Assembly: GCA_030695945.1 (NCBI GenBank)
Contig: JAUYOG010000022.1
Span: 62,001 to 126,000, forward strand
Length of the DNA stretch: 64,000 nt
Reading direction: 5' to 3'
Source: Ramlibacter sp.
GTDB taxonomy: Bacteria; Pseudomonadota; Gammaproteobacteria; Burkholderiales; Burkholderiaceae_C
The notes under the pieces are model-generated. The model was given only the letters and a program-made list of their open reading frames with translations. It did not search any database and was not told the origin of the DNA. Made by a program: the position numbers and the translations under genes. Shown here in pieces: positions 24,149 through 34,379 of the stretch (positions are counted from its first letter, which is position 1; every line of letters starts with the position of its first letter).

Positions 24149-25057
24149 TCAGGCCCGCTTGCCTTCCAGCAGCTTCACCAGCGCCCACAGCACCCGGTTG
24201 GCCGGCGTGGCGATGCCCAGCGCCTCGCCGCGCCGCACGACGAGGCCGTTGAGGTGATCGATCTCGGTGCGCCTGCCGCGCGCCAGGTCCTGAGCAGTCG
24301 ATGACATCTGGCCGGGCATGGACTCCACGAGTTTCGCAACCGTGGCGTGCACATCGCCCGGCACCTCGACGCCTTCGGCCTTCGCCACGGCGAGGCATTC
24401 GTCCACCACGTCGCGCATGACGTCCGGGATGCCCTCGCCCTGCACATTCAGGCCGTAGGGCTGCCGGGCGATGGCGGAAACGGCGTTGTAGGCGCAGTTG
24501 ATGATGAGCTTGAGCCACAGCGCGCCGCGCACGTTGCCCGATATCTCGGTGGGCACGCCGGCGGCGATGAGCGCCTTCGCGGCCGCCTCGCTGCCGCGCG
24601 AAGGCTCGATCACCAGCTCGCCGCGTCCGTGGTGCTTCACGTGCCCGGGGCCGGCCATTTCGGTGGCGACATAGACGACGGCAGCCGCGACCTGGTGCGG
24701 CGGCAACACGGTGCGCAACCGGTCGGCGTTGTCCACGCCGTTCTGCAGGCACAGCACCAGCGCGCCGGGCGGCAAGTGCGCCTTGACCTGCGCGCCGGCC
24801 TCTTCGGTATCGTTGGATTTCACGCAGAACAGGACGAGGTCGGCGCCTTGCACGGAGGCCGCGTCGCCACTGGCGCCGAGCTTCACGTGTTCATCGAAGG
24901 TCTTCGTTTCCATGCGCAGCCCGGCGCGGCGAATGGCCTCGACGTGCTGCGGCCGCGCGATCAGCGTCACATCGTGCCCGGCGCGCGCGAGCATGCCGCC
25001 GAAGTAGCAGCCGACGGCGCCCGCGCCCATGACGGCGACTTTGGGGGGTTGGGTCAT
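24149..25057 (-). CDS. 2-dehydropantoate 2-reductase family protein (PanE/ApbA)
   Basis: A 302-residue NADPH-dependent ketopantoate reductase family member. The Rossmann motif GAGAVGCYFGG is at residues 11-21, followed by VKSND, the catalytic Lys in WLKLIINCAYN (about 180) and a Glu in TEIDHLNGLVVRRG (about 265). Many genomes of this group carry several PanE paralogues acting on other 2-keto acids, so the pantothenate role is not certain. It has no Shine-Dalgarno; TAGAAT is 6 nt upstream of the ATG. It is divergent from the kinase-enolase operon, only 36 bp away. Confidence 0.78.
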   Translation of the reverse strand: MTQPPKVAVMGAGAVGCYFGGMLARAGHDVTLIARPQHVEAIRRAGLRMETKTFDEHVKLGASGDAASVQGADLVLFCVKSNDTEEAGAQVKAHLPPGALVLCLQNGVDNADRLRTVLPPHQVAAAVVYVATEMAGPGHVKHHGRGELVIEPSRGSEAAAKALIAAGVPTEISGNVRGALWLKLIINCAYNAVSAIARQPYGLNVQGEGIPDVMRDVVDECLAVAKAEGVEVPGDVHATVAKLVESMPGQMSSTAQDLARGRRTEIDHLNGLVVRRGEALGIATPANRVLWALVKLLEGKRA

Positions 25058-25063
25058 GGCCGC

Positions 25064-25084
25064 ATTCTAGGAACACCGGATAAT
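25064..25084. promoter_or_regulatory. Overlapping divergent -10 elements between panE-like and kinase genes
   Basis: TAGAAT on the minus strand (25069-25064) is 6 nt before the panE-like ATG, and GATAAT on the plus strand (25079-25084) is 9 nt before the kinase ATG. The whole gap is 36 bp, so the two promoters must interfere or be co-regulated, and both transcripts would be leaderless or nearly so. Confidence 0.45.
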
Positions 25085-25093
25085 CCTTGCGCA

Positions 25094-26107
25094 ATGGCCT
25101 ATGTGGATTTATCCCAGGACGCAGCTGCGATGCGGCGTATTTTCGTCTCGCTCGGGCTGGCACAACCCGATGAGGAGGTGGCCGCGGTCGCGCTGCCCGG
25201 CGGCGTCTCGTCGGGGATCTACCGCATCGACCTGCGGTCGGGCAGCTACTGCCTGAAGCAGGCCTTGCCGAAGCTGAAGGTCGCGAAAGAGTGGAACGTG
25301 CCCGTCGAGCGCGTGTTCGCGGAGATCGACTGGCTCGAGACGGTGGGCCGCATCGCCCCGGGGAACGTGCCGCGCGTGCTGGGGCAGGACGACGCCTCCA
25401 AGAGTTTCGTTATGGAGTTCCTGGGGCCGGAATTTCGCAACTGGAAGTCGCAGTTGCTGGCCGGCGGCGTTGACGCTGCCGTGGCTCGCGACGCCGGCGA
25501 CGTCCTCGGGCGCATCCACGCAGCGACGGCCGACGATGCCTCGCTGGCGGCGCGCTTTGCCAACGACGACAACTTCTACGCGATCCGGCTCGAACCATAC
25601 CTGGTGGAGACTGCGCGCGTGCACCCGTCCCTGGCCGATGGTCTGCTGGCCACCGTGGCGCGCACCGCCGGCACGCGTCGGGTGCTCGTGCATGGAGACG
25701 TCAGCCCGAAGAACATCATGATCGGGCCGAACGGGCCCGTGTTGCTGGATGCGGAATGCGCCTGGTTCGGCGATCCTGCGTTCGACCTGGCGTTCTGCCT
25801 CAACCACTTCCTGCTCAAGGCGGCGCACATGCCGTCGCACATCGACGGGCTGATGGCTTGCTTCGCCGCCCTGAAAGCCGCCTACTTCGCGCGGGTGGCG
25901 TGGGAGCCGATCGATGAGCTCGAGGGTCGCGTCGCAAGGCTGTTGCCGGGGCTGACGCTGGCGCGGGTGGATGGCAAGTCGCCCGTCGAGTACCTGGGCG
26001 AGGCACAGCGCGAGCTCGTGCGCACCCTCGCCGCCAGGCTGTTGTGGGACGCCCCCGTCTCGCTGGACGTCATCGCCGCCTTCTGGGCGTGGGAGTTGGG
26101 TTCATGA
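25094..26107 (+). CDS. Aminoglycoside-phosphotransferase-fold kinase (APH family)
   Basis: A 337-residue small-molecule kinase of the APH/choline-kinase fold. The catalytic loop VHGDVSPKNIMI is near residue 205 and the metal-binding Asp in VLLDAECAWFGDPAFDLA near 220. It would phosphorylate a hydroxyl group of an unknown metabolite with ATP. Its stop overlaps the start of the enolase-like gene (ATGA), so the two are translated together, which suggests that the kinase product feeds the enolase-like enzyme. Resistance is unlikely given this context. No Shine-Dalgarno; GATAAT lies 9 nt before the ATG. Confidence 0.72.
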   Translation: MAYVDLSQDAAAMRRIFVSLGLAQPDEEVAAVALPGGVSSGIYRIDLRSGSYCLKQALPKLKVAKEWNVPVERVFAEIDWLETVGRIAPGNVPRVLGQDDASKSFVMEFLGPEFRNWKSQLLAGGVDAAVARDAGDVLGRIHAATADDASLAARFANDDNFYAIRLEPYLVETARVHPSLADGLLATVARTAGTRRVLVHGDVSPKNIMIGPNGPVLLDAECAWFGDPAFDLAFCLNHFLLKAAHMPSHIDGLMACFAALKAAYFARVAWEPIDELEGRVARLLPGLTLARVDGKSPVEYLGEAQRELVRTLAARLLWDAPVSLDVIAAFWAWELGS

Positions 26108-27372
26108 AAATCAAGCAGGTCCTCTCCCGCCGCATCTGGGATTCGCGCGGCCGCCCCACCGTGGAGGTGGAGGTGGTCAACGAGGACGGCACCTCCGGGC
26201 TCGGCATCGCGCCTGCGGGCGCCTCGATGGGCACGCGAGAGGCCGTCGAATTGCGCGACGGCGGCGCGCGCTTCAAGGGGCTCGACGTGCAGAACGCGCT
26301 GCGCGGCATCGCCACCGAGATCGCGCCCGCCCTCGCCGGCCGCGACGTGGCGCACCAGGCGGACATCGACGCGGCGCTGATGGCGCTGGACGGCACCCCG
26401 ACAAAGTCGCGGCTGGGCGGCAATGCCTTGATCGCCACGTCGCTGGCCGTGCTGCATGCGGCGGCGGCTCATGCGCGCCTGCCGCTGTGGCAATACCTCG
26501 CCCAGGGCCGTCCCGTGCGGCTGCCGCTGCCGCAGATCCAGATCTTCGGCGGCGGCGCGCATGCCGGCCGGCGCGTGGACGTGCAGGACTTCATGGTCAT
26601 CGCAACGGGCGCGACGTCCTTCTCGCACGCGCTGGAAATGACGGCGGAGGTCTACCGGGCGGCGGGCGAGCTGATGGCTTCGCGCGGCCAGCTCGCGGGC
26701 GTTGCGGACGAAGGCGGCTGGTGGCCCAGCTTCGCCCGCAACGAGGAGGCGCTGGACGCGCTGGTCGCTTCCATCGAGAAGGCCGGCTTCGTTCCGGGCC
26801 AGGACATGGCGATCGCGCTGGACATCGCGGCGTCCGAGTTCGGGCACGGCGGCAGGTACCGGCTGGCCCTGGAGGGCGAAGAGCTGGATACCGACGCGCT
26901 GTGCGAGCGCCTGGTGCGCTGGACCGAGAAGTACCCCATCGTCTCGATCGAGGACCCGCTGGCCGAGGACGACGAGGCCGGGCTGGTCGCCTTCACGCGC
27001 GCCGTGGGCGGGCGCGTGCAGGTGGTCGGCGACGATTACCTCGTCACCAACGCAGACAGTGTGCGCGCCGCCGCCACGGTGGGCGCGTGCAATTGCGCGT
27101 TGATCAAGCCGAACCAGGCCGGAACCGTGACGGAAACGCTTGCGGCGCTGGAGGCGGCGAAAGCCGCGGGCTACGCGACCATCGTGTCGGCGCGCTCGGG
27201 CGAGACGGAGGACGTGGCGATCGTGCACCTCGCCACGGGCTGGAACGCGGGCCAGCTGAAGGTGGGGTCGTTCGCGCGCTCCGAGCGCATGGCGAAGTGG
27301 AACGAGGGCATCAGGATCGAATCGCGCGCCGGCGCGCCCTCGGGCTTCGCCGGCAGGGCCGCCCTTGCGTAA
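26104..27372 (+). CDS. Enolase paralogue with altered active site
   Basis: A 422-residue member of the enolase superfamily, close to phosphopyruvate hydratase. Retained positions: loop Ser 41 (AGASMG), His 153 (GGGAHAG), Glu 203 (ADEGGWWP), metal ligands Asp 240, Glu 283 (SIEDPLAEDD) and Asp 310, base Lys 335 (LIKPNQAGT), Arg 364 and Ser 365, and Lys 386 (GQLKVGS). Two catalytic-site residues differ from true enolases: Glu 168 (yeast numbering) is Asp 162, and His 373 is Ala 363 (SARSGETED). The glycolytic enolase is normally next to pyrG in this order, so this is a second, probably re-purposed copy. It overlaps both neighbours. Confidence 0.8.
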   Translation: MKIKQVLSRRIWDSRGRPTVEVEVVNEDGTSGLGIAPAGASMGTREAVELRDGGARFKGLDVQNALRGIATEIAPALAGRDVAHQADIDAALMALDGTPTKSRLGGNALIATSLAVLHAAAAHARLPLWQYLAQGRPVRLPLPQIQIFGGGAHAGRRVDVQDFMVIATGATSFSHALEMTAEVYRAAGELMASRGQLAGVADEGGWWPSFARNEEALDALVASIEKAGFVPGQDMAIALDIAASEFGHGGRYRLALEGEELDTDALCERLVRWTEKYPIVSIEDPLAEDDEAGLVAFTRAVGGRVQVVGDDYLVTNADSVRAAATVGACNCALIKPNQAGTVTETLAALEAAKAAGYATIVSARSGETEDVAIVHLATGWNAGQLKVGSFARSERMAKWNEGIRIESRAGAPSGFAGRAALA

Positions 27373-28243
27373 GGCGATCCCGCTGGTCCTGCTGCTCACG
27401 CTGGTGTGGGGAACCACCTGGCCGCTGTTTCCCATGGCGGTGCGAGAGGTGTCCGTCTGGACGTTCCGGTCGGTGAGCCTGGTCGGCGCGGGCGTGCTGC
27501 TGCTGGCCCTCGCGCGCATGCGAGGCGAATCGCTGCGCATCCCGCGCGCCCATTGGGGCACCGTACTCGGCGCGTCCTGGGTGTACCTCGTGGTCTGGAA
27601 TGTGGCGAGCACCTACGCCGCCATTCTCATCCCGTCCGGGCAGGCCGCGATCCTGGGATTCACGATGCCGCTCTGGGCGGCACTCGTGGCGTGGGTCCTG
27701 CTCGGACAGGCGCCTGGCGTGCGGGTGCTGCTGGCGCTGCTCGCCGGCGGCATCGGGGTCGGGCTCCTGATCTTCGATGGCGTGGGCGTGTACGCGAAGG
27801 CGCCGCTCGGATTCGCGCTGGGGCTGCTGTCGGGGTTTGGATGGGCGCTCGGCACGGTGCTCCTGAAACGCCGGCCCGTCCCGGTCTCCTCGCTCGTGCT
27901 GACCGGGTGGCAGGTGCTCGTGGCCGCGGTGCCCGTCGTCCTCACTGCGTTCCTGCTGGGCGACGGCCCCTGGTTCATGCCATCGGCCACGACGATCGCC
28001 GTGATCGCCTACATCACGCTGGTTCCCATGGCGATCGGCAACGTGACATGGTTCTCGATCGTGGGGCTGCTGCCGGCCAACATCGCCGGGCTTTCCTCGG
28101 TGATGGTGCCGGTGGTGGCGATGGTCTCCGGCGCGGTCGTGCTGGGCGAGCCGCTCGGCCCCATCCAGTGGGCCGCCATGCTCTGCTGCGCAACGGGGCT
28201 GGCGCTGGCACTGCTCAAACCCCCGGCACCCGCGGCGAAATAG
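27365..28243 (+). CDS. EamA/DMT-superfamily transporter, TTG start
   Basis: A 292-residue inner-membrane protein with about ten hydrophobic helices in two EamA repeats (residues about 5-135 and 145-285). The first opens VLLLTLVWGTTWPLFPMA; the second contains LLSGFGWALGTVLLKRR. Such proteins export or import small metabolites. The TTG at 27365 overlaps the end of the enolase-like gene by 8 nt; no better start is available because the first helix would be cut. Its place in the kinase-enolase operon suggests that it moves the substrate or product of that pathway. Confidence 0.75.
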   Translation: MRKAIPLVLLLTLVWGTTWPLFPMAVREVSVWTFRSVSLVGAGVLLLALARMRGESLRIPRAHWGTVLGASWVYLVVWNVASTYAAILIPSGQAAILGFTMPLWAALVAWVLLGQAPGVRVLLALLAGGIGVGLLIFDGVGVYAKAPLGFALGLLSGFGWALGTVLLKRRPVPVSSLVLTGWQVLVAAVPVVLTAFLLGDGPWFMPSATTIAVIAYITLVPMAIGNVTWFSIVGLLPANIAGLSSVMVPVVAMVSGAVVLGEPLGPIQWAAMLCCATGLALALLKPPAPAAK

Positions 28244-28258
28244 TAGGATCGCTCTCCC

Positions 28259-28723
28259 ATGAAGAACTACTGGCTGATGAAATCCGAACCGAGCGAGGTT
28301 TCGGTGGACGACGCGATCGCGGCGCCCCGGTCGACCGTCGCCTGGACCGGTGTGCGCAACTATCAGGCGCGCAATTTCATGCGCGACCAGATGCGCATGG
28401 ACGATGGCGTGCTGTTCTACCACTCCAGCTGCGCCGAGCCCGGGATCGTCGGGATCGGGCGCGTGGCCTCCACACCGTACCCGGACCCGACGCAGTTCGA
28501 CCGGAAATCCAAGTACTACGACGCGGCCTCGAAGAAGGACGAGCCGCGCTGGCAGCTGGTGGACGTGCAGGTGCTGAAGAAGACCCGCACGCTGGGCCTG
28601 CCGGAGCTTCGGTCAGCCCCCGGGCTGGAGGAGATGATCGTCCTGCGCAAGGGCAACCGGCTCTCCATCACGCCGGTGGAAGCGAAGCACTGGCGACTGA
28701 TCGTCAGGATGCTGGAGGCCTGA
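28259..28723 (+). CDS. EVE-domain protein (thymocyte nuclear protein 1 homologue)
   Basis: A 154-residue single EVE domain, related to PUA/YTH folds that read modified bases in nucleic acids. Characteristic segments are NYWLMKSEPSEVSVDD, WTGVRNYQARNFMRDQM, and VLFYHSSCAEPGIVGIGRV. The length is normal for the bacterial family. It starts at ATG 28259, with TAGGAT 9 nt upstream and no firm Shine-Dalgarno. A bidirectional terminator separates it from clpA. The ligand is unknown; a housekeeping role is likely. Confidence 0.88.
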   Translation: MKNYWLMKSEPSEVSVDDAIAAPRSTVAWTGVRNYQARNFMRDQMRMDDGVLFYHSSCAEPGIVGIGRVASTPYPDPTQFDRKSKYYDAASKKDEPRWQLVDVQVLKKTRTLGLPELRSAPGLEEMIVLRKGNRLSITPVEAKHWRLIVRMLEA

Positions 28724-28727
28724 AAGG

Positions 28728-28753
28728 AAAAAGCCGCCCAAGGGCGGCTTTTT
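28728..28753. terminator. Bidirectional intrinsic terminator between EVE gene and clpA
   Basis: AAAAAGCCGCCC and GGGCGGCTTTTT form a perfect 12-bp stem with an AA loop, giving a T-tract on both strands. It serves the convergent EVE-domain and clpA transcripts. Confidence 0.9.
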
Positions 28754-28768
28754 CGCTGGCTCGGGCGC

Positions 28769-31111
<2,343 letters not shown>

Positions 31112-31174
31112 GAGGTTTCCTTTTGCCTTTGCTTCACTGACACTCTAAATGCTTCAGATGGGTATGACCCGGCT

Positions 31175-31534
31175 TTACTCAACCGGTTCACTCACGCATT
31201 GCAGGGGATGCCCGGCTTGACGGGCGGCTTCCTGCACCTGTTCGACCTTGGTCGCCGCCACGTCCCTCGAATAGACGCCGCAGATCCCTTTGCCGTCGAG
31301 GTGGATCTTCAGCATGATCTGGGTGGCCGTTTCCCGGTCCTTGTTGAAAAACTCCTGGATCACCACCACCACGAATTCCATGGGGGTGTAGTCATCATTG
31401 AGCATGACGACCTGGTACATCTGGGGTGGTTTGGTCTTCTGGGTCCTGCGCTCGAGCACAACCGACCCGCCGTCATCGTCCTTCGGGCGCGTTTTCGGCG
31501 CGACCGGGGCGGGGACGGGTGTTTTACTGGCCAT
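31175..31534 (-). CDS. clpS: ATP-dependent Clp protease adaptor ClpS
   Basis: A 119-residue N-recognin that hands N-degron substrates to ClpA. The conserved core [22 protein letters not shown] begins near residue 40, and the Asp-Asp pair and following Met line the N-degron pocket. The first 35 residues are a flexible Pro/Lys-rich tail ([21 protein letters not shown]). I start at ATG 31532-31534; an in-frame ATG three codons upstream is possible. There is no Shine-Dalgarno, but TAGAAT is 7 nt before the ATG, suggesting a leaderless message. It is followed after 63 nt by clpA. Confidence 0.93.
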   Translation of the reverse strand: MASKTPVPAPVAPKTRPKDDDGGSVVLERRTQKTKPPQMYQVVMLNDDYTPMEFVVVVIQEFFNKDRETATQIMLKIHLDGKGICGVYSRDVAATKVEQVQEAARQAGHPLQCVSEPVE

Positions 31535-31714
31535 GAAAATCATTCTATCGAGCGCGCTTTGCGCATGCTGCGTCAAGGTGAATTGGTGATGCAATCGTCA
31601 CATTCAAGCGACACGGCAGCGGCGCGTGGCGCTCCTCATTCTTGCGCACGGCGCGGACCTTCGACGGGCTTGGGAGGGCTCGCAGACCGCCGAAAACTTT
31701 AGTTCGTGAAAATA

Positions 31715-31739
31715 TTGACAGGCGTACCCGGAATCCGGG
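31715..31739 (+). promoter_or_regulatory. Cold-shock gene promoter/leader with TTGACA and hairpin
   Basis: A consensus -35 hexamer TTGACA (31715-31720) lies 62 bp before the cold-shock ATG. A CCCGG-AAT-CCGGG hairpin (31727-31739) follows. No good -10 is seen at 17 bp, so the exact start is uncertain, but the spacing would give a structured leader of the kind that controls csp mRNAs. Confidence 0.35.
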
Positions 31740-31781
31740 ACACTTCGGGTTCGTCAAGAGGGAAAACGGAAGGTCGAAGAA

Positions 31782-32102
31782 ATGGCGACAGGTACAGTCA
31801 AGTGGTTCAACGACGCAAAGGGCTTCGGATTCATCGAGCCCGACGGCGGCGGTGCGGATGTGTTCGCGCATTTCTCCGCCATTGCCATGGAGGGCTTCAA
31901 GACCCTCAAGCAAGGTTCGCGCGTGACCTTCGAAATCACGGAGGGCCCCAAGGGCCAGCTCGCCCAGAACATCCAGTCCGAGGCGCCGATCGGCCGGATC
32001 GAAACCCAGCCCGGCCAGCCCGCCGAGCGGCCGCAACGCCACTCCAAGGTGCGCGCCCCGCAGTTCCATGCGTCGGGGCATGGTGACCTGATGTCGAAGT
32101 AG
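31782..32102 (+). CDS. Cold-shock protein with a C-terminal tail
   Basis: A 106-residue protein whose first 68 residues are a CspA-type OB-fold RNA chaperone: [20 protein letters not shown] with RNP-1 (KGFGFI) and RNP-2 as VFAHF. It is followed by 38 extra residues ([30 protein letters not shown] onward) rich in Pro, Gln and basic residues. Typical Csp proteins end at about 67-70. The tail might extend RNA binding. An AGG-containing region precedes the ATG and an intrinsic terminator follows, so it is monocistronic. Confidence 0.9.
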   Translation: MATGTVKWFNDAKGFGFIEPDGGGADVFAHFSAIAMEGFKTLKQGSRVTFEITEGPKGQLAQNIQSEAPIGRIETQPGQPAERPQRHSKVRAPQFHASGHGDLMSK

Positions 32103-32118
32103 CCGGACCCGGGCCGAC

Positions 32119-32144
32119 AAAAGCCGCCTCACGGGCGGCTTTTT
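32119..32144 (+). terminator. Intrinsic terminator after the cold-shock gene
   Basis: AAAAGCCGCC pairs with GGCGGCTTTT around a 5-nt loop and is followed by further T residues, 17 nt after the stop. The A-run on the left also makes it usable by the convergent icd transcript. Confidence 0.9.
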
Positions 32145-32151
32145 TTCTGGG

Positions 32152-32169
32152 TCCCCGCCTGCGCGGGGA
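32152..32169. repeat. Short palindromic element (TCCCCGC-4-GCGGGGA)
   Basis: A perfect 7-bp inverted repeat with CTGC loop lies between the terminator and icd. It has the same plan as the elements at 3393-3413 and 48087-48106 (ATCCC..GGGAT with a 4-5 nt loop), consistent with a dispersed REP-like family. Confidence 0.45.
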
Positions 32170-32206
32170 TGACGTGCCTTTGCCCCGCGGCGCGGAGCAC
32201 TGCGCG

Positions 32207-33460
32207 TCACATGTTCTCGATCATCACCTGCCCGAAACCGGAGCAGCTGACCTGGGTGGCGCCGTCCATCAGCCGCGCGAAGTCGTACGTGACCTTCTTG
32301 GAGAGGATGGACTTTTCCATCGAGCTGATGATCAGGTCGGCCGCTTCGGTCCAGCCCATGTGACGCAGCATCATCTCGGCCGAGAGGATTTCCGAGCCCG
32401 GGTTGACGTAGTCCTTGCCCGCGTACTTGGGCGCCGTGCCATGCGTGGCTTCGAACATCGCGACGGTGTCGCTCAGGTTCGCGCCGGGGGCGATGCCGAT
32501 GCCGCCGACCTGGGCCGCGAGCGCGTCCGAGACGTAGTCGCCGTTCAGGTTCAGCGTGGCGATCACGCTGTACTCGGCCGGGCGCAGCAGGATCTGCTGC
32601 AGGAAGGCGTCGGCGATGGAGTCCTTGACGATGATGTCCTTGCCCGTCTTCGGATTCGGGAACTTGCACCACGGGCCGCCATCGATCAGCTGCGCGCCGA
32701 ATTCCTTTTGCGCCAGGCCGTATGCCCAGTCGCGGAAGCCGCCCTCGGTGAACTTCATGATGTTGCCCTTGTGCACGATGGTGACGCTGGGCTTGTCGTT
32801 GTCGATGGCGTACTGGATGGCCTTGCGCACCAGGCGCTCGGTGCCCTCACGCGACACGGGCTTGATGCCGATGCCCGAGGTGTTCGGGAAGCGGATCTTC
32901 TTGACGCCGAAGTCTTCCTGCAGGATCTTGATCAGCTTCTTGGCCTTTTCGCTCTCAGCCTCGAACTCGATGCCGGCGTAGATGTCCTCCGAGTTCTCGC
33001 GGAAGATCACCATGTTGGTCTTGTGCGGCTCCTTGACCGGCGAAGGCACACCGTCGAAGTACTGGATCGGGCGCAGGCAGACGTACAGGTCCAGCTCCTG
33101 GCGCAGGGCGACGTTCAGGGAGCGGATGCCGCCGCCGACGGGCGTTGTGAGCGGGCCCTTGATGGACACGACGTAGTCGCGCACGGCGTGCAGGGTTTCC
33201 TCGGGCAGCCAGACATCGGGGCCGTAGACCTTGGTCGACTTCTCCCCGGCATACACCTCCATCCAGTGGATCTTCTTCTTGCCGCCGTAGGCCTTGGCCA
33301 CGGCCGCGTCGACCACCTTGAGCATGACCGGGGTGATGTCCATCCCGGTGCCGTCACCCTCGATGAAGGGGATGATCGGCTGGTCCGGCACGTTGAGGGA
33401 CATGTCGGCGTTGACGGTGATCTTCTGGCCCTGGGCAGGGACCTTGATGTGCTGGTACAT
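32207..33460 (-). CDS. icd: NADP-dependent isocitrate dehydrogenase
   Basis: A 417-residue TCA-cycle enzyme converting isocitrate to 2-oxoglutarate with NADP+. It carries [13 protein letters not shown] near residue 37, the substrate-binding Ser in [23 protein letters not shown] near 110, [11 protein letters not shown], and the metal-binding [17 protein letters not shown] near 305. The cofactor segment is [20 protein letters not shown] start at [11 protein letters not shown] (ATG 33458-33460), which gives the usual beta-proteobacterial length; a GGAG lies about 12 nt upstream. The upstream extension in frame lacks similarity. It is monocistronic. Confidence 0.95.
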   Translation of the reverse strand: MYQHIKVPAQGQKITVNADMSLNVPDQPIIPFIEGDGTGMDITPVMLKVVDAAVAKAYGGKKKIHWMEVYAGEKSTKVYGPDVWLPEETLHAVRDYVVSIKGPLTTPVGGGIRSLNVALRQELDLYVCLRPIQYFDGVPSPVKEPHKTNMVIFRENSEDIYAGIEFEAESEKAKKLIKILQEDFGVKKIRFPNTSGIGIKPVSREGTERLVRKAIQYAIDNDKPSVTIVHKGNIMKFTEGGFRDWAYGLAQKEFGAQLIDGGPWCKFPNPKTGKDIIVKDSIADAFLQQILLRPAEYSVIATLNLNGDYVSDALAAQVGGIGIAPGANLSDTVAMFEATHGTAPKYAGKDYVNPGSEILSAEMMLRHMGWTEAADLIISSMEKSILSKKVTYDFARLMDGATQVSCSGFGQVMIENM

Positions 33461-33654
33461 GGGGAAAACGTCTCCGGAAGGGGAACTGGGCTTGTGGCTG
33501 TTTTTTTGCAGTGCGCAAAACCAACGAATTCTAGCTGCGAAACCGACCCCCACCTTACGAAACGCGGCCGGCGCCCATGATGCTTGTCAACCTTCCGGCG
33601 TGCTGGCGCGTTGCCGTTGAGGTTTCCCGCGATTTCGCAGTACGTGGGGCGCCG

Positions 33655-33666
33655 TTTTTCGAAAAA
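33655..33666. promoter_or_regulatory. TTTTTCGAAAAA palindrome before the first small exported gene
   Basis: A perfect 12-bp palindrome 20 nt before ATG 33687. A near-identical copy (TTTTCGAAAA) precedes the second gene at 33976-33985, so it is a shared element of this gene pair; possible operator. Confidence 0.5.
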
Positions 33667-33686
33667 TCAACTTAAGGACTCAACCC

Positions 33687-33860
33687 ATGAACAAGCTCGT
33701 CGCTGGCCTCGTCGCCGGTCTCTTCGCCGCCGCCACCTTCGCCGCCTCGCACGCCGGCGCCCCGATGGCAGCCGCTTCCGGTGCCAAGCCCGCCGCGTCC
33801 GGCGCCAAGGCCGCAGCCCCGGCTGCCAAGCCGGCTTCGGCCGCTTCCGCCAAGAAGTAA
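33687..33860 (+). CDS. Small exported Ala-rich protein, first of a tandem pair
   Basis: A 57-residue protein with a signal peptide (MNKLVAGLVAGLFAAATFAA) followed by a low-complexity mature part made almost only of Ala, Lys, Pro, Gly and Ser (KPAASGAKAAAPAAK). AAGGA stands 9 nt before ATG 33687 and a strong terminator follows the TAA, so it is a real single-gene unit. It is a paralogue of the protein at 34016, with the same signal-peptide start and the same upstream palindrome and AGGACTCA leader. The composition recalls acid-shock-type (Asr) and other periplasmic Ala/Lys proteins; function unknown. Confidence 0.7.
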   Translation: MNKLVAGLVAGLFAAATFAASHAGAPMAAASGAKPAASGAKAAAPAAKPASAASAKK

Positions 33861-33877
33861 TCTTCCTGGCAGCAGCG

Positions 33878-33904
33878 AAATGCCCGCCCCTGGCGGGCAT
33901 TTTT
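33878..33904 (+). terminator. Intrinsic terminator of the first small exported gene
   Basis: AAATGCCCGCC and GGCGGGCATTT form an 11-bp stem around CCT, followed by T residues, 17 nt after the stop. Confidence 0.9.
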
Positions 33905-33975
33905 GTTTGCGGCGGCCGTGTCAACCGCAAGCCTGCACGCCCCGTTACGGATGGGCCTTCCGATTACTGGGAGGA

Positions 33976-33985
33976 TTTTCGAAAA
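33976..33985. promoter_or_regulatory. TTTTCGAAAA palindrome before the second small exported gene
   Basis: A 10-bp palindrome 30 nt upstream of ATG 34016, matching the core of the element at 33655-33666. The leader downstream (TTAGGACTCAGAC) also matches that of the first gene. Confidence 0.5.
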
Positions 33986-34015
33986 AATCGGCTCCGCCAC
34001 CTTTAGGACTCAGAC

Positions 34016-34237
34016 ATGAACAAACTCCTCGCCACCCTGATCGCTACGCTGTTCGTCGCTTCGACGGCCTTCGCACAAGCCACGCCGGCCACCCCGGCAA
34101 CGCCTGCCACCCCGGCCAAGCCCGCCGCCGCCGCTTCCGCCCCGAAGGCTGAAGCCAAGGCCGAAGCCAAGACCGAAAAGAAGGCCGCCAAGAAGACCGC
34201 CAAGAAGGCGAAGAAGGCCGCCTCCGCCGCCAAGTAA
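34016..34237 (+). CDS. Small exported Ala/Lys-rich protein, second of a tandem pair
   Basis: A 73-residue protein with signal peptide MNKLLATLIATLFVASTAFA and a mature chain of ATP repeats (TPATPATPATPAKP). It ends in a strongly basic Lys/Ala tail (KAEAKTEKKAAKKTAKKAKK) resembling histone-H1-like or acid-shock proteins. AGGA precedes the ATG; its own terminator follows. It arose by duplication together with the gene at 33687 but has a much more basic tail. A periplasmic role such as buffering or binding of polyanions is possible, but not shown. Confidence 0.75.
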   Translation: MNKLLATLIATLFVASTAFAQATPATPATPATPAKPAAAASAPKAEAKAEAKTEKKAAKKTAKKAKKAASAAK

Positions 34238-34276
34238 GGAAGGAAGTCGCGGTCCCCGCGACGCTTTCCTGCCCCG

Positions 34277-34301
34277 AATGCCCGCCTCGCGCGGGCATTT
34301 T
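34277..34301 (+). terminator. Intrinsic terminator of the second small exported gene
   Basis: AATGCCCGC pairs with GCGGGCATT around CTCGC and is followed by a short T-tract. Confidence 0.85.
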
Positions 34302-34379
34302 GCTTTCGCATGACAAGCGCTGCGCGCAGTTGTTGGCGCATGCGCGCCGGGGCCAGCGATGGCACGCCACAATAGCGCC

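Noticed and set aside
25094..26107. Aminoglycoside resistance gene
   Set aside because: The APH fold is shared by many metabolic kinases; overlap with an enolase-like gene and lack of mobile-element context argue for metabolism.
32207..33553. Longer icd product starting at 33553
   Set aside because: The extra 31 residues have no similarity to isocitrate dehydrogenases; [11 protein letters not shown] gives the usual N-terminus.
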